The position numbers and the translations under genes were made by a program. From positions 124,001-188,000 of the forward strand of contig JAYMTL010000009.1 of NCBI GenBank assembly GCA_036897445.1: a stretch of DNA of 64,000 nucleotides. Reading direction: 5' to 3'. This DNA comes from Pelargonium tetragonum. Its lineage: Eukaryota; Streptophyta; Magnoliopsida; Geraniales; Geraniaceae. The notes under the pieces are model-generated. The model searched no databases and was not told the origin of the DNA. It worked only from the letters and a program-made list of their open reading frames with translations. Positions 24,441 to 34,613 of the stretch are shown here, piece by piece (position 1 is the first letter of the stretch; every line of letters starts with the position of its first letter).

Positions 24441-25232
24441 TTAAACACCACCCCACCAATAGATAGACACAAAGAGGAATAACCAAACCACGTCCACAAA
24501 GTGCCAATACCAGGCAGCTGCTTCAAAGCCAACATGGTGCTCACTTGTAAAGTGGCCCTTATATTGACGAAGACCACAAATCAGTAAAAAGAGAGTTCCT
24601 ATTATAACATGAAAGCCATGAAAACCTGTCGCTAAGAAAAAGGTCGAACCGAAGATACTTGATGAAAGATCAAAAGGAGCCTCATAATATTCCAAAACTT
24701 GGAAGCCCGTAAAAACTGCAGCTAGTAAAACCGTAAGCACTAAAGCCCAGACGACGCTCTTGTTCTTTCCCGCCAAGAGAGCATGATGGGCCCAAGTTAC
24801 CGAAGCTCCTGATGAAAGGAGAATCAATGTATTAAGAAAAGGAATTTCCCAAGGATCTAAGACCCCAATTCCTTTTGGTGGCCAAATCCCTCCGAGCTCA
24901 ACAGCCGGGGCTAAGGCAGAATGAAAGAATGCCCAAAAGAAGGCAAAGAAGAAGAGGACTTCTGACACAATGAATAGAATAAAGCCATATCGGAGTCCTA
25001 ACTGTACGACTTTTGTATGATGTCCTTCTAGGGTAGCCTCTCGTGTAACATCACGCCACCAAACGAACATAGTATATAGAAGTGAGAAAATACCCAGGGC
25101 GAGTAATTTTTCACCGTTTTGAAAGGCATGCATATACATGACACCTCCAACAGTAGTGGCTAGAGCTCCTAGTGACCCTGCTATGGGCCAAGGGCTTGGG
25201 TCGACTAAGTGAAAAGGATGCCTTTGAGTCAT
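24441..25232 (-). CDS. cox3: Cytochrome c oxidase subunit 3
   Basis: COX3 is a core membrane subunit of respiratory complex IV in the inner mitochondrial membrane. The 263-residue product is collinear with plant COX3 throughout, from HLVDPSPWP near the N terminus to the C-terminal [20 protein letters not shown] block. [14 protein letters not shown] lies near residues 70-83 and the conserved membrane Glu (equivalent to bovine Glu90) is at about residue 91 in FIVSEVLFF. Seven hydrophobic segments are visible. The frame stays open 14 codons further upstream to 25274; I start at 25232 because [16 protein letters not shown] matches the usual N terminus and the upstream stretch resembles nothing in the family. 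There is no intron and the stop is TAA. Leu, Phe and Trp at positions that land plants often edit are already encoded in the DNA. It is the last recognised gene of the cluster, 131 bp after atp4. The assignment is secure; only the start is open. Confidence 0.98.
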   Translation of the reverse strand: MTQRHPFHLVDPSPWPIAGSLGALATTVGGVMYMHAFQNGEKLLALGIFSLLYTMFVWWRDVTREATLEGHHTKVVQLGLRYGFILFIVSEVLFFFAFFWAFFHSALAPAVELGGIWPPKGIGVLDPWEIPFLNTLILLSSGASVTWAHHALLAGKNKSVVWALVLTVLLAAVFTGFQVLEYYEAPFDLSSSIFGSTFFLATGFHGFHVIIGTLFLLICGLRQYKGHFTSEHHVGFEAAAWYWHFVDVVWLFLFVSIYWWGGV

Positions 25233-25363
25233 AAGGGCTCCCGATGTTCCCCCTTTAGAAAAAGGAAAGAACACTTACAAGGGAAGTAAGATGCTAGATT
25301 AACTTACAAAGATAGCCGCTTCCACGGCGATCGGCAATTAGTCGAAATATCTCACTGCGCGAG

Positions 25364-25843
25364 TCACTGACCCGTAGAAAAACCTTCTCGAACTGAGAAA
25401 CCAAAAACACCCATCAGATCCTCTGCAACACGAGTTCTACCAGAAGAAAGAACACCCTGAAGACTTGAAAACTGATTCTTCACAGTTCGAGATAACATAG
25501 CTCTCACCGCCCTTTCACAGTCAGGTGTACTATACGACCCCGGTAATTCCTCTATTACCGTTCTGCAATTTTGTAAACTAGTCCTAAAGTCGGCTTCTTC
25601 CTCTTTTGATTTTAGAAGAAGAGCCTCGTTAGGAGTGAAAAATTGTTGTAATTCCTCTCGAATAGCTTGTAACCTTCCCTCAAGAAGATCTTGGAAGGTT
25701 GTACCGAAGTACTTTCGACAGAGTACGAGAAAGGCTATAAAGGAAAAAGCTATTATGATTTCCTCGTTATAGATAAGAATTTGTTTTGAAATTAGGGTAC
25801 AGATACTAAGGACAATATACATTAACTTTTTGGGAATAGTCAT
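25364..25843 (-). CDS. atp4: ATP synthase F0 subunit b (YMF39 type)
   Basis: ATP4 is the mitochondrially encoded b-type subunit of the ATP synthase peripheral stalk in plants and many protists, anchored in the inner membrane and reaching into the matrix. The 159-residue product has the family signature: an N-terminal hydrophobic stretch, then IYNEE at about residues 24-28 (land plants have ISIYNEE), a membrane segment at about 29-42, CRKYFGTTF, then GRLQAIREELQQFFTPNE, close to plant GRIQAIQEESQQFLNPNE. A charged, helix-forming C-terminal half follows, less conserved, as is usual. The length is close to the land-plant form (about 180-200), slightly shorter at the C terminus. The stop is TGA, which argues against TGA being read as Trp. 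It lies 77 bp after atp8 and 131 bp before cox3 on the same strand, so co-transcription is likely. No introns are seen. Confidence 0.94.
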   Translation of the reverse strand: MTIPKKLMYIVLSICTLISKQILIYNEEIIIAFSFIAFLVLCRKYFGTTFQDLLEGRLQAIREELQQFFTPNEALLLKSKEEEADFRTSLQNCRTVIEELPGSYSTPDCERAVRAMLSRTVKNQFSSLQGVLSSGRTRVAEDLMGVFGFSVREGFSTGQ

Positions 25844-25920
25844 CTCGAAATGGGCAGTGCGAATTTCTTTAAAAAAAGGAATAGAGAGTGTTAAATTAGA
25901 ACTAGGATAAAAGTAGGTTT

Positions 25921-26385
25921 TTAAAGATTGTCTTGACTAAGGAGAGTGTGGAGTCTTATTCCCTCTTGGCCTCCTGTTTCGGAAGGGCTACAAGAAAACC
26001 GAGAAAAGAGCTCGCTTTCTATCTTTCGACATCCTTTTATTTCGCCGAAAGCAGAGAGCAAAGGGCTCGGACCTTTGCCTTTGCATTGCCCTTTTATTTG
26101 CAAGACGGCAGATTCACACCATTCAGACGCCCGTTGTAAACCAAAGCAAATAAAAGAAGTGCAGGTGAGAAAGGTCTTATTGAGAATAAGAGATTCCCCG
26201 CCCAGGATATCCTCTTTCTTGAGAATCTTTAATTGATAAGAGAGCAGGTTCTTCCTAAGTTTGAGTATTCTGCTGATGCCTATGACTCCATTTGTATTGT
26301 TCCAAATAGCAACATAAAAGACGACTAGGGAGAGAATTAACCAAACGATTTGTGTAAAGTATGTGAAGGTATCGAGTTGAGGCAT
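25921..26385 (-). CDS. atp8: ATP synthase F0 subunit 8 (YMF19 type)
   Basis: ATP8 is a small membrane subunit of the mitochondrial ATP synthase. The 154-residue product opens with MPQLDTFTYFTQIVWL, the diagnostic N terminus of plant YMF19 (Marchantia MPQLDQFTYLTQFVWL), followed by one membrane helix to about residue 28, then ISRILKLRKNLLSY, which matches the plant ISRIIKLRKQLISH. The rest is hydrophilic; a SEWCESAV stretch (plants: SKWCNNMV) and SAFGEI (plants: CSLGEI) remain recognisable. The length equals that of other green YMF19 proteins. It is the first gene of the atp8-atp4-cox3 run. The stop is TAA and no introns are seen. A different frame is open across its start (26337-26618), but that product resembles nothing I know. 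The identification rests mainly on the first 50 residues. Confidence 0.95.
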   Translation of the reverse strand: MPQLDTFTYFTQIVWLILSLVVFYVAIWNNTNGVIGISRILKLRKNLLSYQLKILKKEDILGGESLILNKTFLTCTSFICFGLQRASEWCESAVLQIKGQCKGKGPSPLLSAFGEIKGCRKIESELFSRFSCSPSETGGQEGIRLHTLLSQDNL

Positions 26386-26613
26386 CTTTTGTCTTTTTTT
26401 AGACTTTTATACCAAGCTTCTTTAATCTTTATTAATATAGTAATATAGAAAATGTATATTATCTTTTTTCCTGTGACTTGAGAATCAAAAAAAACACACG
26501 GAAAAGACAAGAAAAATAAGACAAAAAACGAAAGGGGGTATCCTAATTCTCTTTCATTTGGAATCTTTCGTAAACTCAGACCCCACAGGTAAAATGCTAA
26601 CACTTGCTTTAAA

Positions 26614-26628
26614 CCCAAGAAACTTGGG
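26614..26628. promoter_or_regulatory. Small stem-loop upstream of atp8
   Basis: CCCAAG and CTTGGG form a perfect 6-bp stem around a 3-nt loop about 230 bp upstream of the atp8 start. Plant mitochondrial transcripts often have stem-loops at processed ends, so this could mark the 5' border of the atp8-atp4-cox3 transcript. The pairing is seen; the role is a guess. Confidence 0.3.
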
Positions 26629-29600
26629 GAATGATTTAGCCATTTTAACTTGAAAAAGTAGGCAACTAATATAAGAACTTATTCTACTCTATTTCACTTA
26701 CTATCTTACTATATAAGATATAAGAAGAGTTTCTAGTTCCAAAAAGGCTAAAAGGAAGACTGAACCAAACAACAATGCCGAGCTCTAGTTAAACTAACCT
26801 CTAATAAACGACAAAGAGATTTGAGTACTACCTTTTTTTACCAGAACTTCCTCAATACAAACCTCATAAGAAAGTACTCCTAATTTTACCTTGTTTTATA
26901 GTTCCCGCTCCTGGTTTACTAGAGAACTTTACCTGGGTTTAGCAACTTTTTACTATATTATACTTGTTCCATTTCCTCTGGATTGGATTAAGGTAAAAGC
27001 GTAATCCCGGATTCCTGGGTATTCCCCTATGGAAACCCGCTTAGAAAGATAACAAAATTGAGTTCTACCCTTGTCCTTACCGGAAACGCGTTACCTCCCC
27101 CAAGTCTTATCGAAAACTGGAAACTCGTAATTAGAATTAGAGGGACACAAAGCCTATACTAAAAAGCTACTAAAACTTAAACGGAAATTTCAGGAATATG
27201 GATATTATATCCTTTAAGTAAAGACCTTCAAATGAGAAAAAGGAATTTGGATGCATTTGAAAAGGGCTCAAATTACTAACTAAATTGACTATGCTTTTTG
27301 TTCAGAAACTAGGAGGGATTTTTTATATTACAAAACAATGTCCAAAGAGTTCGATCGAATCAAGTATAAGTATAAGGGATAAACAAGGTCCCCTAAGTTA
27401 AAATAAGTTTTTAAGTTAAGTCCGGAATTTTCAAAAATGATAAGGAGTAGTCAACAATAAGCAAAGGGCTTATGTTTCGTTTGGAATTCTTATGCTGGAT
27501 TAGTTACAGAGACAGCAGGAGATTCCCCTTTCTAATTTAGTTAGATATGTAATAGTTGTTATTTTGTTAAGGGGTATTCCTCTTTATAGGTTCTTTGTAG
27601 TTATTACTATAGAGAGGTTTGGAACCTTATTTATATATAAATAGTGTACTGAAGGGTTCCGAGGAAGAAGGGTAACACATTTAGTATAGACCACCTTACG
27701 CCAGCCACCTACACTTTACGCGTCTTACTAATCTAATAATAAGGAATTTAGAACGCTCTGAGAGGAACTCTTTATTTTGACTATTGGACCTTTACCCGTT
27801 AACTAGATTCTAGAACTTAAAGGCACCCGGGTAAACCTAGTCTATACTTTACTTTTAAAAACTTCAAGATAAATCTTGCCTTTATTAGTGAAAAAGCCTT
27901 TAACGTAACAATTATTTCTACCTCGACTACTCCAGTTACAAGAGTTCAAGTCGCATAAAACTTCTAGAAATCCAATTAAGAAATAGAACTTCTTTTCTTT
28001 ACTAAATGTTATTGCTTTAGGCCTTCCTGCTTACTATATAAAAAACTTAAAACCTGTAAAGAAAAGTCTATAACAAAACATAGGGGCGTTTACGTGTTCT
28101 AAAACACAAGAAGTAAGCCTTTTTTTACCATATGACCTCTTTCTAATTAAACTTTTACTAAAGAAATTTAGAGTTACTCTTAGTAAGGGCTTAGCTTTTA
28201 ACTAGATGGGGAAGCCAGGGTCTAATACAAACTCTTACTATACTCTAAAAGGGTTTCTATCCTCTAACTACGGCAAGGGTACCTTCAATTTTTTGCGCTA
28301 TAAAACTTCTTAACTAAAATTGAAGCGCCTTAACTTGGTAAAATTTCTTTTACGGATGCTTGAAGGAAAACTCTTATCTAAAGTTTTTATAACACTACAG
28401 CAATCTACATTCGTTTAGCAAAAAGGGGAGCTTTTAAATTGTAAGGAAAGGAACGAGTCTAAGAAACATGAAATTAAGAGTCTAATTAGCAATAAAAGTG
28501 TCTGCTGCATCTGAGTCTATACTCATTATATCCAGGGTATGCTATTGCCAAAAGGTTCTCCTAAGTATAAAAGAAATTTGAAATCCTAGCTTGCGGACTC
28601 CTTCTAACGCAGGAAAATGCTTTTTAGGTCTACTATAAAATAAAAAACTGCAGTAGTTCGCCTCATCCGATCAAAGAAAGAAGTGTCATAAATATGGAGT
28701 ATCCTTAAGCAATAGTCCTAGGTACCTTTGCACGCGCCTTTTTAACTATAAGTGCCCTCTTCCTTTAAACATAACACAATTGGGGAGCTTTCTCTTATGA
28801 AATTGCCATAAAGTCTAAATCAAAAATGAGATCTATAAAAACCCACATTTTATAAGAAAATCTATACGTCGACAGGCGCTAACTCATGTTATAGGTAACG
28901 AAAACAGCCCTACAACATTGAGAGAGTTCTAGTGCCCACTTAGTCTAAGTAGAAAATTCTTTGCTATGTTTTCGTTTCCAGGGGAATAGAGAATTTCATA
29001 TTAGTTCCTTTTTATGTCCTATTTATAAAAATGGCAAGGATTCCTATATAGTCTTTTTCCTTCCATTAGGGTTTGCTTCGATTCCTACGAATTTCTTCAG
29101 AAAACCTACCAAGATACAGAACTAGTATATGTATATAAAGTTCGGGCTATATATTTTTCCCCCTGAGTAACAACCAAGTTTTCTAAGAAGATAGGGAGAG
29201 GCTCACTTGTTATTATAAAATAGAAAAGTGCTCGAAAGGAGTCTCTGGGCACTCTACTAATAAAAAGTTTTTAACTCACAAAAGGAAACCCAGAATAGCG
29301 CGACTTCCTAAAGGATTTTTTGTATAAAATACCTCTTTTAGATCAAGGAATACTGCTTTAGATTCACCAGCTCACAACTCCTTAAAAGGGGCTTCCTACC
29401 TTATCTAGTATTCTGGGAGTAATGCGTAATAGAAAGAATTCTGTGATATCTAGAAATCCAGAGAGAACCCATGCATAAAAGACCCCTACAGGGTAAATTC
29501 TTATTCAAACGTTAACTAATATTTGCAAAAGGCTTACTTCATATAAGTATTTCATCGCACTCCTCGACTCTAATTCAGGATAAAAAGAAATAGTAGTAGC

Positions 29601-29984
29601 TCTTGAAGTTAAAAAAAGTTTACGTGGGTGGCTCAGCTATAGGCTGTTTTTCATTTTATTGACAGTTAATGCAATAAGGGGGGGTAGCAAAGTGGGACTC
29701 CTCTTATGTCATATTTATGAAACCCCTTTTAAAGTTTTCTTTTATTGAACCTAGTCGGTTGCAGTTGATGCTTTAAAAGAAATTAGGTCTCTCGCTTAGG
29801 AGCAAAAACTCCTTTTTTATAACTTACTATAAAGGCATTCCAGTTTTTCATATAGAATAAAATGTCTTCCTCAACAAGGCTTTCTTTACCTAATTATAAA
29901 GGGAATATTCTACTTATAGAATACTCAAAATTTTCGGGATCTACAAGCATTAGAAAAAAGCTAAAAGCAAGAGAGTAAACCCTA
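26629..29984. other. Spacer upstream of the cluster
   Basis: No gene, rRNA or tRNA recognised apart from the T-arm-like repeat at 27.94 kb. No frame reaches 60 codons here, so this is one of the emptiest parts of the window. Confidence 0.6.
27931..27957 (+). repeat. T-arm-like repeat family, copy
   Basis: TACAAGAGTTCAAGTCGCAT belongs to a family with the T-loop core GAGTTCAAGTC, also seen at 43622-43640 (+), around 11891-11897 (-), around 61773-61779 (-) and, more distantly, at 61428-61445 (+). An ACTACT lies upstream here and at 43.6 kb. The cores fit tRNA T arms, but the rest of the cloverleaf is not visible here. Confidence 0.45.
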
Positions 29985-30062
29985 AACTACAGTAAGAGCA
30001 TTTGACTAGAGTCTCACTTTGATATAATATCTCGTACAAAAGGTTCAAATCCAAGGCAAGTC
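29985..30062 (+). pseudogene. Class II tRNA-Ser-like relic
   Basis: GTAAGAGCA (D arm 3' side) is followed by an anticodon loop CTAGAGT, giving U33 and anticodon AGA, a Ser anticodon. Then come about 21 nt of extra sequence and GGTTCAAATCC, a T arm core. A long variable arm is what tRNA-Ser should have, so anticodon and architecture agree. The anticodon stem and outer T stem no longer pair and the acceptor is not recognisable. Decayed copy. Confidence 0.4.
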
Positions 30063-31844
30063 GCTCGGTATTCCGTATTTAAGATAGGTTCCTTTTGTTT
30101 GGTTGCCCTAAATCCGGAAGTATAGTCCAAATAAGTTACCCTCAACAATTGATACAAGGGCTGAGAAGTGCTTTTAAAAAGTGTAGAATAAACTCCAAAA
30201 AACTTTTTACATGCAGGGGGACTCCCGAGGATTAGACTTAGTTCCTAATATATCGTCCAAGTTCTGAAAGATCAAATTTGAGTCATAATATTGATAGAGT
30301 AAACCAAGTTTTTGACATCTGAAAGTAGTGAGAACCAAAAGGGGACACTGCGTACTATAAAAAGCAACTCCTACTTTCAGGTATAACCTTCTAGTTAACT
30401 CGAAAAAATAGAAATATCCTCATTCACTCATTAAAAGAAGCCTCTTACTCTACGGGAAAAAGGACTTGTATTAAGTAATTGCTTGCCCCTTATCTTATAT
30501 ATATATATACAGTTCCATACAACCTGACTTCTTTTTAAAGCTTTGCTTTTTTGTAGCTGCGGGTGTTATAAATAACATTACTACGAGTTTTTAGCTCAAC
30601 CTTACCCGTACTATTTTGACTTAGTTTTAGGCTTTTGTCATATGGACAGATGAAAAGATTTATATATAGCATCCCCTTGACTATAAGCTAGTCCCCGAGT
30701 CCGTTAGAGCCCTAAAACTTTCTAAGGCCTACGAAGAAGAAATCCTGAAGTAAAGTAGGAAGATTTTCTTTTGGTTAAAGACTTGATTAGTTATAAAAGG
30801 AAGTTTTCATATTTTTACAGAACTTAGAAAGTCAAAGTTATGCGCTGGGAAGTTTATGTATTCTCACATGAAAGTCTAATTTCTAGTTAAGGGTACTTTT
30901 TGCGACTTAGTTAAAAGTAGTGTATGCCCTGATGTTTATAAGTAAAAAAGAGTTATCAAAAAGGAGTCTTAAGGGGCCTCGGTCAATTTTTGACTTTTTT
31001 CATAGGAGTTTCGGTGATTTAACAAGTAACAAGTAAGGGAGTAGTAAAAAAGTAGAGGTAAAAGCTGTCAGTTTAAGTAAAGTTTACTTCCAGTATTTCC
31101 TCCTATAACATTTATAAAAAGGGATTCTGTCGATATTATCTTTCTGTAAAGTCATTTTGACTATGAAAGATGAATTTTTTTTCTTAATGTATATGATATA
31201 TCTTAGGCTCAAGAGAATCGGGTATACCTTGTTTAAAAAAGTAAGAGATATAAACTTGCTTTTATACATAAAAATCCGGGTTCCATATTATTATGAGCCT
31301 TTTTTGATAAAGAATTCCCCTGAAATTTAGGAGTCAGGGGTATCCAGTACCCTTGTTTAAAGATTTAGGATAATAACAGCCCCGTGCATAGTTTATTCTA
31401 CTATCTGATATCTGACGGAATAACTATAGTTAGAGTTCTAGTTACTTGATAAACTCAAAGGAGTTTTATCCTTTCTGATATGAAAAAGACTTGCTTTCCT
31501 GGTTAAATTCAAAGACACAAAGCTGATACGCCTCAAAAAAAGAGGAAGAAAATAGTATATAATAGAGCTAATATAGCTTAAACTTGCGCCATTCATCCAA
31601 AAACTAAGCCCACTTTAGTTAAACTTCTCCCATGTAGTATGTAAAGAAGTACTTTTATTTATAACCTGAACTGCTAATCTCTTAATTACATTACCTTGAT
31701 AAAATAAAGCCTAGAAAACCTAAAGTGGCTTTCATTTTAGTGGTATAATAGGAATAATAGGAAAGCTATATACTTTAATTGGGGCCGGAATACGTTAAAT
31801 GTGCATAATGCTGAAGAGTCGAGTATCGCTTTTACACATGATAA

Positions 31845-31900
31845 ATTAATTTGGTAAGGCGCCGCATAGTTAACAGCTAAAGGTTCGAATCCTGATATAG
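31845..31900 (+). pseudogene. tRNA-Asn(GUU)-like relic
   Basis: TTGGTAAGGCG resembles a D arm 3' side, AGTTAACAG an Asn anticodon loop (GUU followed by AA), and GGTTCGAATCCT a T arm core, followed by an acceptor-like ATAGCCC. The stretch between D and T arms is about 5 nt short, and upstream sequence does not pair with the acceptor. It looks like a partly deleted tRNA copy. Confidence 0.4.
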
Positions 31901-32879
31901 CCCTTGCTGTTCTAAAAATCTACTATAAATTAAAGGCATAGAGCTCCTAATTAGGAGTGTAAAACTATGAGTCCTCGTAAACAGGTTCTACTATCTAAAC
32001 AAATAGAAATTTGTCCATACATAAATAAAAATGAGAGTCTAGCCCGCCTTTAACCTATGCTTTTTTATATTCGGAAGTGTATAATTTCTTAATAAGTATA
32101 GGGCGTTCTTCCAAATATCTGGCTTTGAGAGAAACCCTCGTGTTGTTAGGTATTATTAATTGCCGTAGAGTAGGGGCTCGTGCTGGGTCAGTATTTACCT
32201 CAGGATTTAAAGTCAAAGAGGAATCCTATTTTACAGTACAAAATCAAATCTATAATAATAAAGTGGAACTACTTATTAGCATTTACTGATGACCGGACTA
32301 ATCTCCCCACTTGTAAATGGAAGTTTATTTCTCAGGTTTACCCTACGTCTTGAATCTATATCTCATCTCAGTAATCATTTCTGTTATGAACAAGTGCTTT
32401 TAAAAAGAAAAATTTGATAGACTCTATTCTCGATTTATGAGTATATGTTTTTTCGAGCACCTCTATAAGGGTCCCCTCGGAGGGATAAGCCCTAGTTTAT
32501 GGATCAGAAGATAGATCTATACTTTTTCAAAAAAAATAGGGTAACACTGGGTTATTCAAGAGTAGTCATTTTCTTAACTGAAATAGAAATTTTTTTCGTA
32601 TAGATAAATGAGAACAACCTTGTTGAATTCTAGATTCCCTATTTTGACAGAGTTTTATACAAGTAAGTAGTTGAGGGCCTACACTACAATCAAATATTGT
32701 AATTCCATATACTAAGTCCCTTCAAGTCTCACAGAATTCTTAAGCTTTTTGTATTAGATTCAATGGCATGCCTAAGGAATACCTTGTAGCAGGTTTAAAC
32801 CCTTTGCTTACGCATATGAGTTTGATACAGACGATCAAGGTACAACAACAACAAATTTTAGACTTTTAAGTACAAATTA

Positions 32880-32920
32880 GGATCCCCCTCTTTTTAAGTT
32901 ATGCCTGCCTACTTAAAATA
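32880..32920 (+). repeat. Short dispersed repeat (CCCCCT...AAGTTATGCCT)
   Basis: A C run then T run then AAGTTATGCCT, shared with 38628-38660 in the same orientation. A weaker relative (AAAAAGTTATGCCTTA) occurs near 8297. Old dispersed repeat; no coding potential seen. Confidence 0.4.
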
Positions 32921-34544
32921 CATAATGGCGCAAGTCTTTTTTCTATATAAGTGATTATAGTCAAAGGTTCCTTCTATAACAAGAGGGATTCCGGTTTCGA
33001 AAACTCTTCCCTTATTCATAATGGTATAAACTTACATGTGGTAAATTACGTATTAAGGAAAAAAGCATAACGTCGTTATCCTCTACAAGAATCTAAAGCA
33101 ATGCTCTTTTTTAGAGATATCTTTGCAGTAGTATTGATATAGTAAAAATATGTGTCGAGTGCTTAGATTTGCTTACATAATGGGTTTTTACAAAATTATA
33201 TCTTGACATCGCCAGTATTAAGCTTGCTATAATTTATCTCTTTAAGAGGCTCGCGAGGTAACACCGGCTTTTCGTATGTTTAGGTAGGTAAAACTCTAAT
33301 AAAGAGCACTGCCTAGAATCTCGTTTTCCCTTTACCGGGCAGCTTCCTCAGTTCTATTTGAGTATGCTTTGCTCTCGTTGGGTGCAGTCAAGCAATATCT
33401 TTACTTTGCGTTAAGTAAGGATTAAGTGATTTCACTAGTTATTAACTACGTAATAGCTACTAAGTTGTTTGAGTAAAGGGTTGACATAAAATGACAGGAG
33501 GACTTGAGCCAATGAAATATTCTAAGTAGTCAGGGCTGTCTACCACTTGGATTAAAGGGGGAAAAAGATGACTAAAAGGATGGGGATCCTTAAAAGGAGA
33601 AATTTACAATGATCATAAAGTTTATAAGCTTTTACAATTTTATGATGTACTTTCTTTTTATATTAGTAACGAGATCCCCTCCTCTATAATCCTAAAGGTT
33701 TAAACCGGAGTACTCAGTCTAGAATAAAGGGTACCGTGCCTCTTGTTTGCTTTACTAAGCTAAGCTAGATACCTAGGCTATTATTATAGTTTTTTTCTGC
33801 AATTTTAAGGAGACCTTAATTCACGAAAAACGAAGGCCTGAAGTCGCGTACTATATAATAAAGGCACAGACTCCTCTTTGGCGGTAACTTAAGTATCAGA
33901 ATTTTCTTTCTTTCCTAACTCCAACCTCGAGAATTGCAGAAAACACTAGAAGCTAAGGCGGCCCTTGCCTGATTACTTCTTCTTTTTGATTTACGGATAT
34001 TGTGTCTTAACAAAGCAATAATCTTGCAAAGTATAAGGCCTAGGTTTTTCTCATTCTCGGATTTGATGAGGGTAACCAGGGCCTCTTCCTAATCAGGTAG
34101 GGCTCTTAATTATACCTGGGCAATGGCAATAAAGTAATACAAAGAGGATACGGCTTAGGACGAAACCCAATGTGTTACAAAATTGCTATGGAAATTCCCG
34201 AATATCAGCTTAAAAGAGGGAATACCGGATCTCTGATATAAGCAAAAAGGAAGCTTAAGGTATAGGGGTTATCTGCGCGGTACTTAGCCAGTAATATATA
34301 TATAGAGAGAGAGTTTCCAAGTCAAAACTTAATTAAAATGAAATTCGTTCTTAATTATCCGTTTACACCTTGTGTGTGCCCCGAATTGGGTTTCCCTTTT
34401 TCTTTCTACGAGCTACCTGGTTAAGTCAATATATCCAGGTATAACTTCAGAAGAATACTAATATTATGTTTTTTATTGGAACTGGGAAAGGTAGAACTGC
34501 TTATAAATTTACAACGGACAAATTCGGGGTTGAATTTGCGAGAA

Positions 34545-34613
34545 CCCAAAAACTTTTAGGATAGAACAAAGAATGAATACAGTTAAGCCATGAGTTCGAA
34601 TCTATTATTCTGT
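34545..34613 (+). pseudogene. tRNA-Phe(GAA)-like relic
   Basis: GGATAGAACAAAGAATGAATAC lines up with the D-arm-to-anticodon part of plant-type tRNA-Phe (GGTTAGAGCA, AAGGACTGAAAATCC), giving U33, GAA and an A-rich 3' side. TGAGTTCGAATCT stands where the T arm should be, at a normal distance. Stems are largely broken and the acceptor strands do not match. Among the relics this has the best overall resemblance to one particular tRNA. Confidence 0.45.

Noticed and set aside
25364-25366. TGA read as Trp
   Set aside because: atp4 ends at this TGA at the expected family length, and Trp codons checked in cox3 are TGG.
25933-26236. Two plus-strand frames of 68 and 96 codons
   Set aside because: They are antisense shadows of atp8.
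26337-26618. A 93-codon minus-strand frame overlapping the start of atp8
   Set aside because: It runs in another frame over the atp8 start and an AT-rich leader, begins at a TTG inside a hairpin and resembles no known protein. Probably a chance frame over the 5' leader.
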